A stretch of 64,000 nt of DNA. It comes from Hydrogenophaga sp. PAMC20947 (lineage in GTDB: Bacteria; Pseudomonadota; Gammaproteobacteria; Burkholderiales; Burkholderiaceae_C). A model generated the notes under the pieces. That model did no database searches. It saw only the letters and a list, made by a program, of their open reading frames with translations, and was not told the DNA's origin. Within the stretch, counting starts at the first letter, position 1. Every line of letters begins with the position of its first letter. Below are positions 7,348 through 15,259 of this stretch, piece by piece. Location of the stretch: assembly GCF_004795855.1 (NCBI RefSeq), contig NZ_CP039252.1, forward strand, positions 620,001 through 684,000, given 5' to 3'. The position numbers were made by a program, and so were the translations under genes.

Positions 7348-8334
7348 ATGATCACCCTGAAAGAACTCGACTGGAAGCCGATGGCGTTGGTCCCGGTGCT
7401 GGCGTTGATGGCCTTGCCCCTCACGGGCAGCGCTTCGACCTGGCTCACGCTGACTGTGGCGGGCCTGGCCATGGGCATGATCATCTTCATCATCGCCTCA
7501 GGCCTGACGCTGGTGTTCGGACTGATGGATGTGCTCAACTTTGGGCACGGGGTGTTCATCGCGCTGGGCGCCTTTGTCGCCACCACCGTGTTGGCCAGCA
7601 TGCAGACCTACACCACGGCCGACAGCCTGTGGCTCAACCTCCTGGCGCTGTTTCCAGCCATGCTGGCCGCGATGGCGGTGGCGGGTGCCCTGGGCCTGGT
7701 GTTCGAGCGCCTGATCATTCGCCCCGTCTACGGCATGCACTTGAAGCAGATCCTGATCACCATGGGCGGCATGATCATTGGCGAGGAGCTGATCAAGGTG
7801 ATCTGGGGCCCCGCGCAGATTCCGCTGCCTTTGCCCGAAGCCCTGCGCGGCTCGCTCATCTTTGGCGATGCCGCGGTCGAGAAATACCGCATCCTGGCCG
7901 TGCTGGTGGGCACGGCGGTGTTCGCCGCCATGGTCTGGACGCTGAACCGCACCAAGGTTGGCCTGCTGATCCGGGCCGGCGTGCAAGACCGCGAGATGGT
8001 CGAGTCGCTGGGTTACCGCATCAGGCGGTTGTTTGTGGGCGTGTTTGTGGCGGGCAGTGCGTTGGCCGGCCTCGGCGGCGTGATGTGGGGCCTGTACCAG
8101 CAAAGCGTGATCCCGCAGATGGGTGCACAGGTCAACGTGCTGATCTTCATCGTCATCATCATCGGCGGCCTGGGCTCAACCCTGGGTGCCTTGATCGGTG
8201 CTTTGCTGGTGGGGCTGATGGCGAACTACACCGGTTTTCTGGTGCCCAAGGTGGCGATGTTTTCGAACATCGCGCTGATGGTGGTCATCTTGCTGTGGCG
8301 GCCGCAGGGTGTTTACCCGGTCACGAACCGGTAA
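7348..8334 (+). CDS. ABC transporter permease, LivH type
   Basis: A 328-residue inner-membrane permease with about eight hydrophobic segments. It has the LivH-like early motif ASGLTLVFGLMDVLNFGHG and the internal EAA-like loop GVQDREMVESLGYR that contacts the ATPase. ATG 7348 was chosen because the hydrophobic N-terminal segment starts about 10 residues later; the upstream in-frame sequence overlaps the preceding gene. It pairs with the LivM-like permease downstream. Substrate specificity is set by the binding protein. Confidence 0.9.
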   Translation: MITLKELDWKPMALVPVLALMALPLTGSASTWLTLTVAGLAMGMIIFIIASGLTLVFGLMDVLNFGHGVFIALGAFVATTVLASMQTYTTADSLWLNLLALFPAMLAAMAVAGALGLVFERLIIRPVYGMHLKQILITMGGMIIGEELIKVIWGPAQIPLPLPEALRGSLIFGDAAVEKYRILAVLVGTAVFAAMVWTLNRTKVGLLIRAGVQDREMVESLGYRIRRLFVGVFVAGSALAGLGGVMWGLYQQSVIPQMGAQVNVLIFIVIIIGGLGSTLGALIGALLVGLMANYTGFLVPKVAMFSNIALMVVILLWRPQGVYPVTNR

Positions 8335-8338
8335 TGGG

Positions 8339-8424
8339 CTCCCCCCCGCGTCGCCTCCGGCGTCACCCCAAGGGAGCGCAGCCTGTGGCCCGGCAAAGCC
8401 GGCTCCACGGCTGCTGCTGGGGGA
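8339..8424 (+). repeat. GC-rich intergenic repeat element, copy 2
   Basis: This copy fills most of the 138-base gap between the two permease genes. It aligns with the reverse complement of 6452-6540: C-run, CGCCTCCGGCGTCACC block, G-rich block, TGTGGCCCGGCAAAGCCGG block. No coding potential is apparent. Confidence 0.6.
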
Positions 8425-8472
8425 CGGCACGCCTTGTCCAACACCCGTCATTCAATTTGAGAGAACTTGCGC

Positions 8473-9582
8473 ATGATTCGACGACTCCTCTCTGACGACA
8501 TGCCGCGCAGCCGCTGGCTCGCCGCCTTGTTGATCATCCTGTTCCTCGGGCTGGCATTGGCGCCGTTCCTGTTCCCGGGTGTCAAGGCCCTCAACGTCGC
8601 AGCCAAGGTGCTGATTTTTGTGGCGTTGGTGGCGAGCTTCGACTTGCTGCTTGGCTATACCGGCATTGTGAGCTTTGCGCACACCATGTTTTTTGGCATC
8701 GGTGCCTATGGGGTGGCGATCTCCATGTCATCGGTGGAAGAACCCACCTGGGGTGCTCTGGCGCTGGGCGTGGGTGCGGCCTTGCTGGTGTCCTTGTTGC
8801 TTTCGTTGTTGATCGGCTTGTTTTCGCTGCGGGTGCGGGCCATCTTCTTCGCCATGATCACGCTGGCGGTGGCCTCGGCGTTTCTCACGCTGGCCTCGCA
8901 GCTCTCGCAATTCACGGGTGGCGAAGACGGCCTGAGCTTCTCGGTGCCTGAGCTGTTATCCCCTTCGTTTGAACTGATGGAGGATCCCATCACCACCCCA
9001 CTGGGTGAGGTGTACCTGGATGGCAAGCTGATCAGCTACTACCTGTTGTTCTTGGTGGTGACCGCGATTTTCCTGACCATTCTGCGCATCGTGAACTCGC
9101 CATTTGGGCGGGTGCTGCAAGCGATTCGAGAAAACGATTTCCGCGCCGAAGCGCTGGGCTACCAAACGGTCATTTACCGCACGCTGTCGAACGTGCTCTC
9201 CGCGTTGTTCGCCACACTGGCCGGTTGTTTGCTCGCACTCTGGATCCGCTACAACGGCCCCGACACCTCCCTTTCGTTTGAAATCATGATCGATGTGTTG
9301 CTCATCGTGGTGATCGGCGGCATGGGCACGGTGTACGGCGCCTTGATCGGCAGCGTGTTGTTTGTGCTGGCGCAAAGCTACTTGCAAGAGTTGTTGCGCG
9401 CGGCCGGTGAGGCTGCAGAAGGCATACCGCTGTTGCCTGCTTTGCTCACGCCCGATCGATGGCTGCTCTGGCTGGGCGTGCTGTTTGTCTTGTCGGTGTA
9501 CTACTTCCCGACGGGGTTGGTCGGCAGGTTGCGAGAGCGCGCTGTGCTGGCCCAGCTCAAGCGCATGAAGGAGTCACCATGA
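8473..9582 (+). CDS. ABC transporter permease, LivM type
   Basis: A 369-residue permease of the LivM family with about ten hydrophobic segments. It has the family motif DLLLGYTGIVSFAHTMFFGIGAYG near residue 60 and the ATPase-contact loop IRENDFRAEALGY. An in-frame TTG lies two codons upstream, but ATG 8473 is the simpler choice. Its stop overlaps the start of the hydrolase gene as ATGA (9579-9582), which puts the hydrolase in the same translational unit. Confidence 0.9.
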   Translation: MIRRLLSDDMPRSRWLAALLIILFLGLALAPFLFPGVKALNVAAKVLIFVALVASFDLLLGYTGIVSFAHTMFFGIGAYGVAISMSSVEEPTWGALALGVGAALLVSLLLSLLIGLFSLRVRAIFFAMITLAVASAFLTLASQLSQFTGGEDGLSFSVPELLSPSFELMEDPITTPLGEVYLDGKLISYYLLFLVVTAIFLTILRIVNSPFGRVLQAIRENDFRAEALGYQTVIYRTLSNVLSALFATLAGCLLALWIRYNGPDTSLSFEIMIDVLLIVVIGGMGTVYGALIGSVLFVLAQSYLQELLRAAGEAAEGIPLLPALLTPDRWLLWLGVLFVLSVYYFPTGLVGRLRERAVLAQLKRMKESP

Positions 9583-10466
9583 ACACCTCGCCCCTGGCCC
9601 TTGCCCGTTCGCGCTACCTCCAGTGCGCGGGCCGCGAAACCCACTTCATGGACTGGTCGCCTGCCACTGGCATGCCCGACCAAGGCGCCGTGATCGCGTG
9701 GCACGGGCTGGCTCGCACCGGCCGCGATATGGACCCCTTGGCGGTCCACCTGAGCGCCTTGGGCTATCGGGTGATTTGCCCCGACACCATCGGGCGCGGC
9801 CTGTCGCAATGGAGCCCGGAACCCGAAGTCGAGTATTGCCTGGATTTTTACGCCCGCATCGCCACCGATCTGGTCGAACAGCTCGGTCTTGAACGTTTCC
9901 ATTGGGTGGGCACCTCCATGGGGGGCGCCATCGGCTTGGTCTGTGCCGCCGGGACGCTTCGTGACCGGATCACGCGGCTGGTGCTCAACGACATCGGCCC
10001 GGAGCTCGCTGCGCCGGCCATTGAACGCATCCGTTCCTACGCGGGCAGCCCGGCTTCGTTTGCCACGGTGAGCGAACTCGAGCAGTATTTCCGCACGGTC
10101 TACAAGCCCTATGGCTTTCTGACTGACGCGCAATGGACACTGCTCACCGAGAGCTCCACGCGCCGCCTGCCCAATGGGTGGGTCACACCGCACTACGACC
10201 CGGCCATGGTGATGCAGTTCACCCACCATCCCGACGACTATGGGCTGTGGGACGCTTACGACCGCATCGGTGTGCCGGTGTTGTGTTTGCGGGGCGCTGA
10301 TTCGGATCTGCTGCTGGCCGAGACCGCCGAGGCCATGCGCGAGCGCGGTCCGTGCGCACAGCTGGTGACCATTGAAGGGTGTGGCCACGCGCCGGCGCTC
10401 AATGTGCCGGATCAGCTGGGGCTGGTGCAGCACTTCCTTGCTACTCCCCGTTGTTCAGCGCCCTGA
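9579..10466 (+). CDS. Alpha/beta-hydrolase (putative esterase/oligomer hydrolase)
   Basis: A 295-residue alpha/beta-hydrolase without a signal peptide, so probably cytoplasmic. The nucleophile elbow is GTSMGG, with acid candidate GADSDLL and catalytic His in EGCGHAPAL; HGLARTGRD near residue 42 fits the oxyanion region. It is coupled to the LivM-like gene by a 4-base overlap and ends the transporter operon. In that position an intracellular hydrolase of imported ester oligomers, for example 3-hydroxybutyrate dimers, is a sensible inference. The family is too broad to name a substrate from sequence. Confidence 0.8.
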   Translation: MNTSPLALARSRYLQCAGRETHFMDWSPATGMPDQGAVIAWHGLARTGRDMDPLAVHLSALGYRVICPDTIGRGLSQWSPEPEVEYCLDFYARIATDLVEQLGLERFHWVGTSMGGAIGLVCAAGTLRDRITRLVLNDIGPELAAPAIERIRSYAGSPASFATVSELEQYFRTVYKPYGFLTDAQWTLLTESSTRRLPNGWVTPHYDPAMVMQFTHHPDDYGLWDAYDRIGVPVLCLRGADSDLLLAETAEAMRERGPCAQLVTIEGCGHAPALNVPDQLGLVQHFLATPRCSAP

Positions 10467-10480
10467 AGCCACTGCGCGGC

Positions 10481-10681
10481 TTACTGACCCTGTTTGATGA
10501 CGCCAGAGTCCTTCTTGTACTGGTCGTATGACTTGTCAGCTTCTCGCATGCACTTCAGCCGTTCCTGAGCATCGATGATCTTGATGCACTGGTTGCGTTG
10601 CCAGTTCTGGACGCTGGCATAGCCCTGGCGCGCGCTGCATGCAGCCAGCCCGCTGAGCAGCACCAAGACGATGGCGGGCAT
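10481..10681 (-). CDS. Small putative lipoprotein
   Basis: A 66-residue protein with a short hydrophobic N-terminus and a lipobox LAAC (lipidated Cys15). The mature part is charged and has two further cysteines (Cys32 and Cys44 in QCIKIIDAQERLKC) that could form a disulfide. It lies 41 bases downstream of hemH on the same strand and may share its transcript. I do not recognise a named family; short lipoproteins like this are seen in Burkholderiales. In-frame codons continue upstream, but ATG 10681 gives the best lipoprotein signal. Confidence 0.6.
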   Translation of the reverse strand: MPAIVLVLLSGLAACSARQGYASVQNWQRNQCIKIIDAQERLKCMREADKSYDQYKKDSGVIKQGQ

Positions 10682-10722
10682 CAGGTAGCGGGTGTGTGTG
10701 GACGGGGGCGTGGGCCTGACGA

Positions 10723-11814
10723 TCAATCTTTGGATCCCAGCTCCAAGGCGCGCTCGCGGCTGGCTTTCAATGCCATCGGGTCGTCGGCCTGAAGCGTCGG
10801 CCAGCCTTGCAGATGGCGCTCGGCCAAATCGGCGAGCGCCCGGATCCAGTCGGGGCTGTCGTTCACGCACTCGATGTAATTGAAGGTTTGGCCACCGGCG
10901 TGCAGAAAGGCTTCGCGCGCCTCCATGTTGATTTCTTCCAGCGTTTCCAGGCAGTCGCTGGTGAAGCCGGGGCAGATCAGGTCCACGCTCTGCAAGCCTC
11001 CCTTGGCCAGTGCCTTCAGCGTTGGCTCGGTATAGGGCTCCAGCCATTTCGCCTTGCCAAAGCGCGACTGGAAGGTGACCAGGTAGCGGTCTTTGGACAG
11101 GCCCAGCCGCTCGGCCAGCAAACGCGCGGTCTTGTGGCATTCGCAGTGGTAGGGGTCACCGAGTTGCAGGGTGCGCTCGGGCACGCCGTGAAAGCTCATC
11201 ACCAGTTTGTCGGCCTGGCCGTTGTGCATCCAGTGTTGGCGAACTTTCTTGGCCAATGCCTCGATGTAGCCGGCGTCGTCGTGGTAGCGGTTGATGAACC
11301 GAATTTCGGGCAAGTTGCGGATGTTCAGCCCCCAGGTGGCCACGGCGTCGAACACGCTGGCGGTCGTCGTGCCGCTGTATTGCGGGTAGGCTGGTACGAA
11401 GAGCACACGCGTCATGCCCTGGGCTTTGAGCTCATCCAGCACAGCGGGAATCGACGGGTTGCCGTAGCGCATGGCGTAGCGCACGGTGACCTGGTGGCCG
11501 CGCTCGCCCAGGTAGCCGCGCAGCAGCGTGGCCTGCTTTTCGGTCCAGACCTTGAGCGGCGAGCCTTCCGGCATCCAGACGCTGGCGTACTTGGCCGCCG
11601 ATTTCTTGGGGCGCAAGCGCAGAATGATCCCGTGCAGGATCAGCCACCAGACAGGTTTGGGAATCTCCACGACCCGGTGGTCGCTCAGGAACTCTGCCAG
11701 ATACCGGCGCAAAGCGGGTGCCGTGGGCGCGTCGGGCGTGCCGAGGTTGCACAGCACAACAGCCGTGCGCTGCGACTGGCCATGGGAGAAGGGGGGTTCT
11801 TTTTGGAAGCTCAT
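10723..11814 (-). CDS. hemH: Ferrochelatase
   Basis: A 363-residue ferrochelatase that inserts ferrous iron into protoporphyrin IX in the last step of heme synthesis. The N-terminal VVLCNLGTPDAPT stretch, the catalytic-His motif MSFHGVPER and the acidic PGFTSDCLETLEEI motif are all present. The length is normal for the family. No [2Fe-2S] C-terminal extension of the animal type is present. The start faces the HAD gene start only 19 bases away, so promoters of both must overlap or lie inside coding sequence. Heme supply fits the cytochrome-rich far end of this window, though no direct link is visible. Confidence 0.97.
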   Translation of the reverse strand: MSFQKEPPFSHGQSQRTAVVLCNLGTPDAPTAPALRRYLAEFLSDHRVVEIPKPVWWLILHGIILRLRPKKSAAKYASVWMPEGSPLKVWTEKQATLLRGYLGERGHQVTVRYAMRYGNPSIPAVLDELKAQGMTRVLFVPAYPQYSGTTTASVFDAVATWGLNIRNLPEIRFINRYHDDAGYIEALAKKVRQHWMHNGQADKLVMSFHGVPERTLQLGDPYHCECHKTARLLAERLGLSKDRYLVTFQSRFGKAKWLEPYTEPTLKALAKGGLQSVDLICPGFTSDCLETLEEINMEAREAFLHAGGQTFNYIECVNDSPDWIRALADLAERHLQGWPTLQADDPMALKASRERALELGSKD

Positions 11815-11833
11815 GCGCTATTCTCCCGCAGAC

Positions 11834-12583
11834 ATGAAGACCTTTGAAACTGCCAACATGGCCTTTCCCCCTGCCCACACGGATCAGGGACTCGATGTGG
11901 GGCGCATCCGCGCCATCACCATCGATCTGGACGACACCTTGTGGCCGATCTGGCCCACGATTGCCCGCGCCGAATCGGTCCTTCAGGCCTGGATGGACGA
12001 GCGCGCGCCGGCAACGGCCGCGCTGGGGCGTGACAAAAACACCTTGCGTGAAGTGCGCAACCAGATGGCCACGCTCCGGCCCGATATCGCGCACGACATG
12101 AGTGCCTTGCGTCGGGAGTCGATCCGTTTGCTGCTGAACCGTGCGGGCGAAGACCCGGCGCTGGCCGAGCCCGCTTTCGAGATTTTCTTCGCCGAGCGGC
12201 ACCGCGTGGACCTGTTTGAAGACGCTTTGCCCGCGCTGGAGTTCCTGTCCAGCCGCTTTCCGGTGGTGGCTTTGTCCAACGGCAATGCCGATGTGCACCG
12301 GGTGGGGCTGGGTGAGCATTTCCACGCTGCCTTGAGTGCACAGAGCTTTGGTGTGGGCAAACCCGACGCCCGGATATTCCACGCGGGCGCTGCAGCCGCG
12401 GGCGTGGCGCCACATGAGGTCTTGCACATCGGCGATGACGCCCACCTCGATGGGCTGGGCGCGATCCAGGCCGGCATGCAATTCGCCTGGATCCGCCGGG
12501 AAGGCCAGGCTTGGGAACACGCGCCGCTCACGCCCCATCTGACGATAACGGACCTGTTGGTCCTGTGTCGCGCAATGAGCTGA
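11834..12583 (+). CDS. HAD-superfamily hydrolase
   Basis: A 249-residue HAD phosphatase. Motif I is DLDDTLW (nucleophile and acid Asp), motif II is SNGN, the motif III Lys is in KPDARIF, and motif IV is IGDDAHLD. An all-helical cap (about residues 50-130) follows motif I, as in subclass I enzymes acting on small phosphate esters. ATG 11834 is the longest plausible start; ATG 11858 (MAFPPAH) would leave more room for a promoter against divergent hemH. The substrate is not predictable. Confidence 0.85.
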   Translation: MKTFETANMAFPPAHTDQGLDVGRIRAITIDLDDTLWPIWPTIARAESVLQAWMDERAPATAALGRDKNTLREVRNQMATLRPDIAHDMSALRRESIRLLLNRAGEDPALAEPAFEIFFAERHRVDLFEDALPALEFLSSRFPVVALSNGNADVHRVGLGEHFHAALSAQSFGVGKPDARIFHAGAAAAGVAPHEVLHIGDDAHLDGLGAIQAGMQFAWIRREGQAWEHAPLTPHLTITDLLVLCRAMS

Positions 12584-12599
12584 TACCAAGGAACACTCA

Positions 12600-13160
12600 G
12601 TGCTGTTTCTGGCGTTGTCTGGCAGCCTGCGGCGCGCATCGATCCACAGTGCGGTGTTGCGAGCCGCCGCGCGATTGGCGCCCCCATCCATCGAGGTACA
12701 CCTGTGCGCGGTGCTGGGGGACTTGCCGCTGTTCAATCCGGATGATCTGGATGCGCCGGGTGACGCAGTGCAACGGTTGTGGCGAGCTGTCGCTCAGGCC
12801 GACGCCCTGATTTTCGCAAGCCCGGAATACGCGCACGGGGTCTCTGGCACGATCAAGAACGCGCTGGACTGGCTGGTCAGTTTTGGGCCATTTGCCCTCC
12901 AGCCGGTGGCGGTGATCAACACGTCGCCGAGGGCACATCACGCTGACGCAGCGTTGCGAGAAACCCTCACGACCATGGCTGCACGCCTGGTTGAGCCCGC
13001 TTCGGTCTCGCTGTCTGTTTTGGGCGCCCACCTGGACGAAGACGGCTTGGTTGATTCGCCGGAGCTGGCGCCCGCGATCCGCGCTTTGTTGCTGGCGCTG
13101 GCTGATGGCGTCGAGCGGGCGCGGGGCCTGGACGCAGCGCTCCCGCGTCACGCACTATGA
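12600..13160 (+). CDS. NADPH-dependent FMN reductase
   Basis: A 186-residue flavodoxin-fold reductase. The FMN phosphate loop is SGSLRRASIH near residue 7, and the SPEYAHGVSGTIKNALDWL motif (about residues 74-92) is diagnostic of the FMN_red/chromate-quinone reductase family. The start is GTG 12600, 16 bases after the HAD stop, preceded by AAGGA; it begins directly with the first beta-strand. It probably belongs to one transcript with the HAD and GST genes. Its electron acceptor is not evident. Confidence 0.85.
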   Translation: MLFLALSGSLRRASIHSAVLRAAARLAPPSIEVHLCAVLGDLPLFNPDDLDAPGDAVQRLWRAVAQADALIFASPEYAHGVSGTIKNALDWLVSFGPFALQPVAVINTSPRAHHADAALRETLTTMAARLVEPASVSLSVLGAHLDEDGLVDSPELAPAIRALLLALADGVERARGLDAALPRHAL

Positions 13161-13185
13161 ACCCTGAACAATGGAGTGTTTCCCC

Positions 13186-13854
13186 ATGAGCCTCACGATA
13201 TACGGCATCCCCGCCTCTCGGGCCATACGCCCATTGTGGGCTGCCACCGAACTGGAACTGGACTTTACCCACATCAACCTGGACTACCAGGGCGGAGGTA
13301 CGCGCACCCCGGCGTTTCTGGCGATCAACCCCAATGGTCACGTCCCAGTGGTGGTTGACCAGCGGCCAGCCGATCAAGGGGGCGAAGTTGTGGTGTGGGA
13401 AAGCATGGCTTGTGCCCTCTACCTGGCGCGCCACCATGGCGCTGCCGATGGGCAGGGCATCACGCCCGCCAACCCGGCAGAAGACGCCGAGGCCTTGCGG
13501 TGGAGTTTTTGGGCCGTGAACGAGGTCGAGCGCGATGCGTTGACGGTCTTGATGCACCGCATGGTCATGCCGGTTGGGCGCCGCAAGGCTGAGCTGGCGC
13601 AAGCGGCCGAGCGCCGGCTCGTCGCGCCGTTGGGGGTGATCGAGCAGCAGCTTGAACGGCAACAGGCCACGGGGGCCCAATTCCTGGCAGCCCAGCGCTT
13701 CACGGTGGCCGATTTGTGTGCTGCCAGTGTGCTCAATTGGGCTCGCCCGGCAGGGCAATTGATGTCCCAACACCCGTTGACGCATGAGTGGATCATCCGT
13801 TGCATCGGGCGTCCAGCCTACGTGCACGCGAAAAACAGGGGTGTTTTACCCTGA
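13186..13854 (+). CDS. Glutathione S-transferase family protein
   Basis: A 222-residue GST. The N-terminal thioredoxin-like domain contains IYGIPASRAIRPLW, where Ser is the likely glutathione-activating residue, then NPNGHVPVVVD and ESMACALYLA, the glutathione-binding ES motif. The all-helical C-terminal domain has the RFTVADLCAASVLN N-capping motif. ATG 13186 was chosen over ATG 13171 because a GGAG sits 9 bases upstream and the first strand starts at once. The electrophilic substrate is unknown. Confidence 0.88.
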   Translation: MSLTIYGIPASRAIRPLWAATELELDFTHINLDYQGGGTRTPAFLAINPNGHVPVVVDQRPADQGGEVVVWESMACALYLARHHGAADGQGITPANPAEDAEALRWSFWAVNEVERDALTVLMHRMVMPVGRRKAELAQAAERRLVAPLGVIEQQLERQQATGAQFLAAQRFTVADLCAASVLNWARPAGQLMSQHPLTHEWIIRCIGRPAYVHAKNRGVLP

Positions 13855-13903
13855 TCAAATTCGGTATGTTGGCGGGTTGCGGTATATGAAATTTCACAGG
13901 TTG

Positions 13904-13933
13904 TTGCCTTCTATCTAAATAAAACCGTATAAT
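13904..13933 (+). promoter_or_regulatory. Sigma70-type promoter of proX
   Basis: TTGCCT (13904-13909), an 18-base AT-rich spacer and a perfect TATAAT (13928-13933). Predicted start near 13940 gives a leader of roughly 155 bases before proX. Confidence 0.65.
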
Positions 13934-13978
13934 CAAAGGCTGATGCTGAACAACGCCCCCTGGCTTCGATTGCGAAAC

Positions 13979-14066
13979 CGCATCCTTTCCGGATGCGCCT
14001 TCGGATCCCGGCACCCGGGGTAAACAGAACAGCTGTTCACTTTTGCTGACACGACGCCAGTCGTGT
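13979..14066 (+). promoter_or_regulatory. Structured 5' leader of proX
   Basis: Three inverted repeats fall in the leader: CGCATCC/GGATGCG (13979-13997, 5-base loop), the 12-base palindrome GAACAGCTGTTC (14027-14038), and ACACGAC/GTCGTGT around loop GCCA (14049-14066). It may be an RNA regulatory element or, for the palindrome, an operator. I do not match it to a known riboswitch class. Confidence 0.4.
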
Positions 14067-14095
14067 GGAGCCCAACCTTAGAAGTCGGAGAAATC

Positions 14096-15142
14096 ATGAA
14101 AAAGTCCCCTCAAATTGCCTTGGCACTGATCGCTGCAGCCACTTTGCTGGCCGCCTGTGGCAAGAAAGAAGAAGCACCTGTTGCCGCCGAGCCTGCGGCA
14201 ACAGAAGTTGCGCAAGCTTGCGGCAAGGTCACCGTGGCCAACATGAATTGGCAGTCGGCCGAAGTGCTGGCCAACATTGACGACATCATCCTGACCAAAG
14301 GCTACGGCTGTGAAGTCGAGCTGGTGCCTGGTGACACCATGCCAACGCTCACCGCCATGATGGAAAAAGGCCAGCCCGATGTGGCGCCTGAAGCGTGGGT
14401 GAACGCGGTGCGTGAGCCGCTGGACGCCGCTGTGAAAGAAGGCAAGCTGCATTACGGCGCGCTGTCGTTGACCGATGGTGGCGTTGAGGGTTTCTGGATT
14501 CCCAAGTACGTGGCGGACGCCAACCCAACCATCAAAACCATCGAAGATGCCTTGAAGCACCCAGAGCTGTTCCCGTCCTCGGAAAACAAGGGCAAGGGCG
14601 CTGTTCACAACTGCCCATCCGGCTGGAACTGCCAATTGAGCACAGACAATGCGTTCAAGGCTTGGGAAGGCGAGAAGAATGGCTTCGTGCTGCTTGATAC
14701 GGGTTCCGCTGCCGGCCTCGACGGCTCGATCGCCAAGGCTTATGAGCGCAAAGAAGGCTGGCTCGGCTATTACTGGGCCCCAACCTCCATCCTCGGCAAA
14801 TACGAGATGGTCAAGCTCGATGCCGGTGTGCCACACGACCCTGAGGCATGGAAGAACTGCAACTCGATAGCCGAATGCGACAAGCCGGTCAAGAACGACT
14901 GGGCGAAGTCCGAGGTTTACACCGTGGTGACCGACCGCTTCGAAAAAGCCGGCGGCCCTGCGGTTGCTTACCTGAAGACCCGCGCTTGGGGTAACGACAC
15001 GGTCAATGGTTTGCTGTCGTGGATGAGCGACAACCAGGCGACCGGTGAAGGTGGTGCCATGCATTTCCTGAAAACCCAGCCAGAAGTCTGGTCTGCGTGG
15101 GTGCCTGCCGATGTGGCCGAGAAAATCAAGGCTGGCCTCTGA
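14096..15142 (+). CDS. proX: Glycine betaine/proline-type ABC transporter binding lipoprotein
   Basis: A 348-residue lipoprotein with lipobox LAAC near residue 20, a short acidic/Ala linker and an OpuAC-type substrate-binding domain. The VTVANMNWQSAEVLANIDDIIL start and the VAPEAWVN segment are typical of choline/betaine-type binding proteins. The proW and proV genes follow, so this is a ProU/OpuA-type osmoprotectant or quaternary-amine importer. Being lipid-anchored is unusual for classic Gram-negative ProX, which is free in the periplasm. The RBS GGAG lies 7 bases before ATG 14096. Confidence 0.88.
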   Translation: MKKSPQIALALIAAATLLAACGKKEEAPVAAEPAATEVAQACGKVTVANMNWQSAEVLANIDDIILTKGYGCEVELVPGDTMPTLTAMMEKGQPDVAPEAWVNAVREPLDAAVKEGKLHYGALSLTDGGVEGFWIPKYVADANPTIKTIEDALKHPELFPSSENKGKGAVHNCPSGWNCQLSTDNAFKAWEGEKNGFVLLDTGSAAGLDGSIAKAYERKEGWLGYYWAPTSILGKYEMVKLDAGVPHDPEAWKNCNSIAECDKPVKNDWAKSEVYTVVTDRFEKAGGPAVAYLKTRAWGNDTVNGLLSWMSDNQATGEGGAMHFLKTQPEVWSAWVPADVAEKIKAGL

Positions 15143-15196
15143 ACCCGTCGATTTTCTGGCTACGATCTGCTTGCGCCTTGATGGCGTAGGCGCCGT

Positions 15197-15240
15197 ATGG
15201 CGACAGAAACCTCTTTGGGGTTTCGGGTCGCCATTTTTTT
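15197..15240 (+). terminator. Hairpin with T-tract between proX and proW
   Basis: Outer stem ATGGCGAC (15197-15204)/GTCGCCAT (15227-15234), inner stem GAAACC/GGTTTC, then an uninterrupted T-run to 15240. It has the form of an intrinsic terminator inside an operon and would favour proX over proWV. Confidence 0.8.
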
Positions 15241-15259
15241 CCCCACAACAAGGTTCCCT

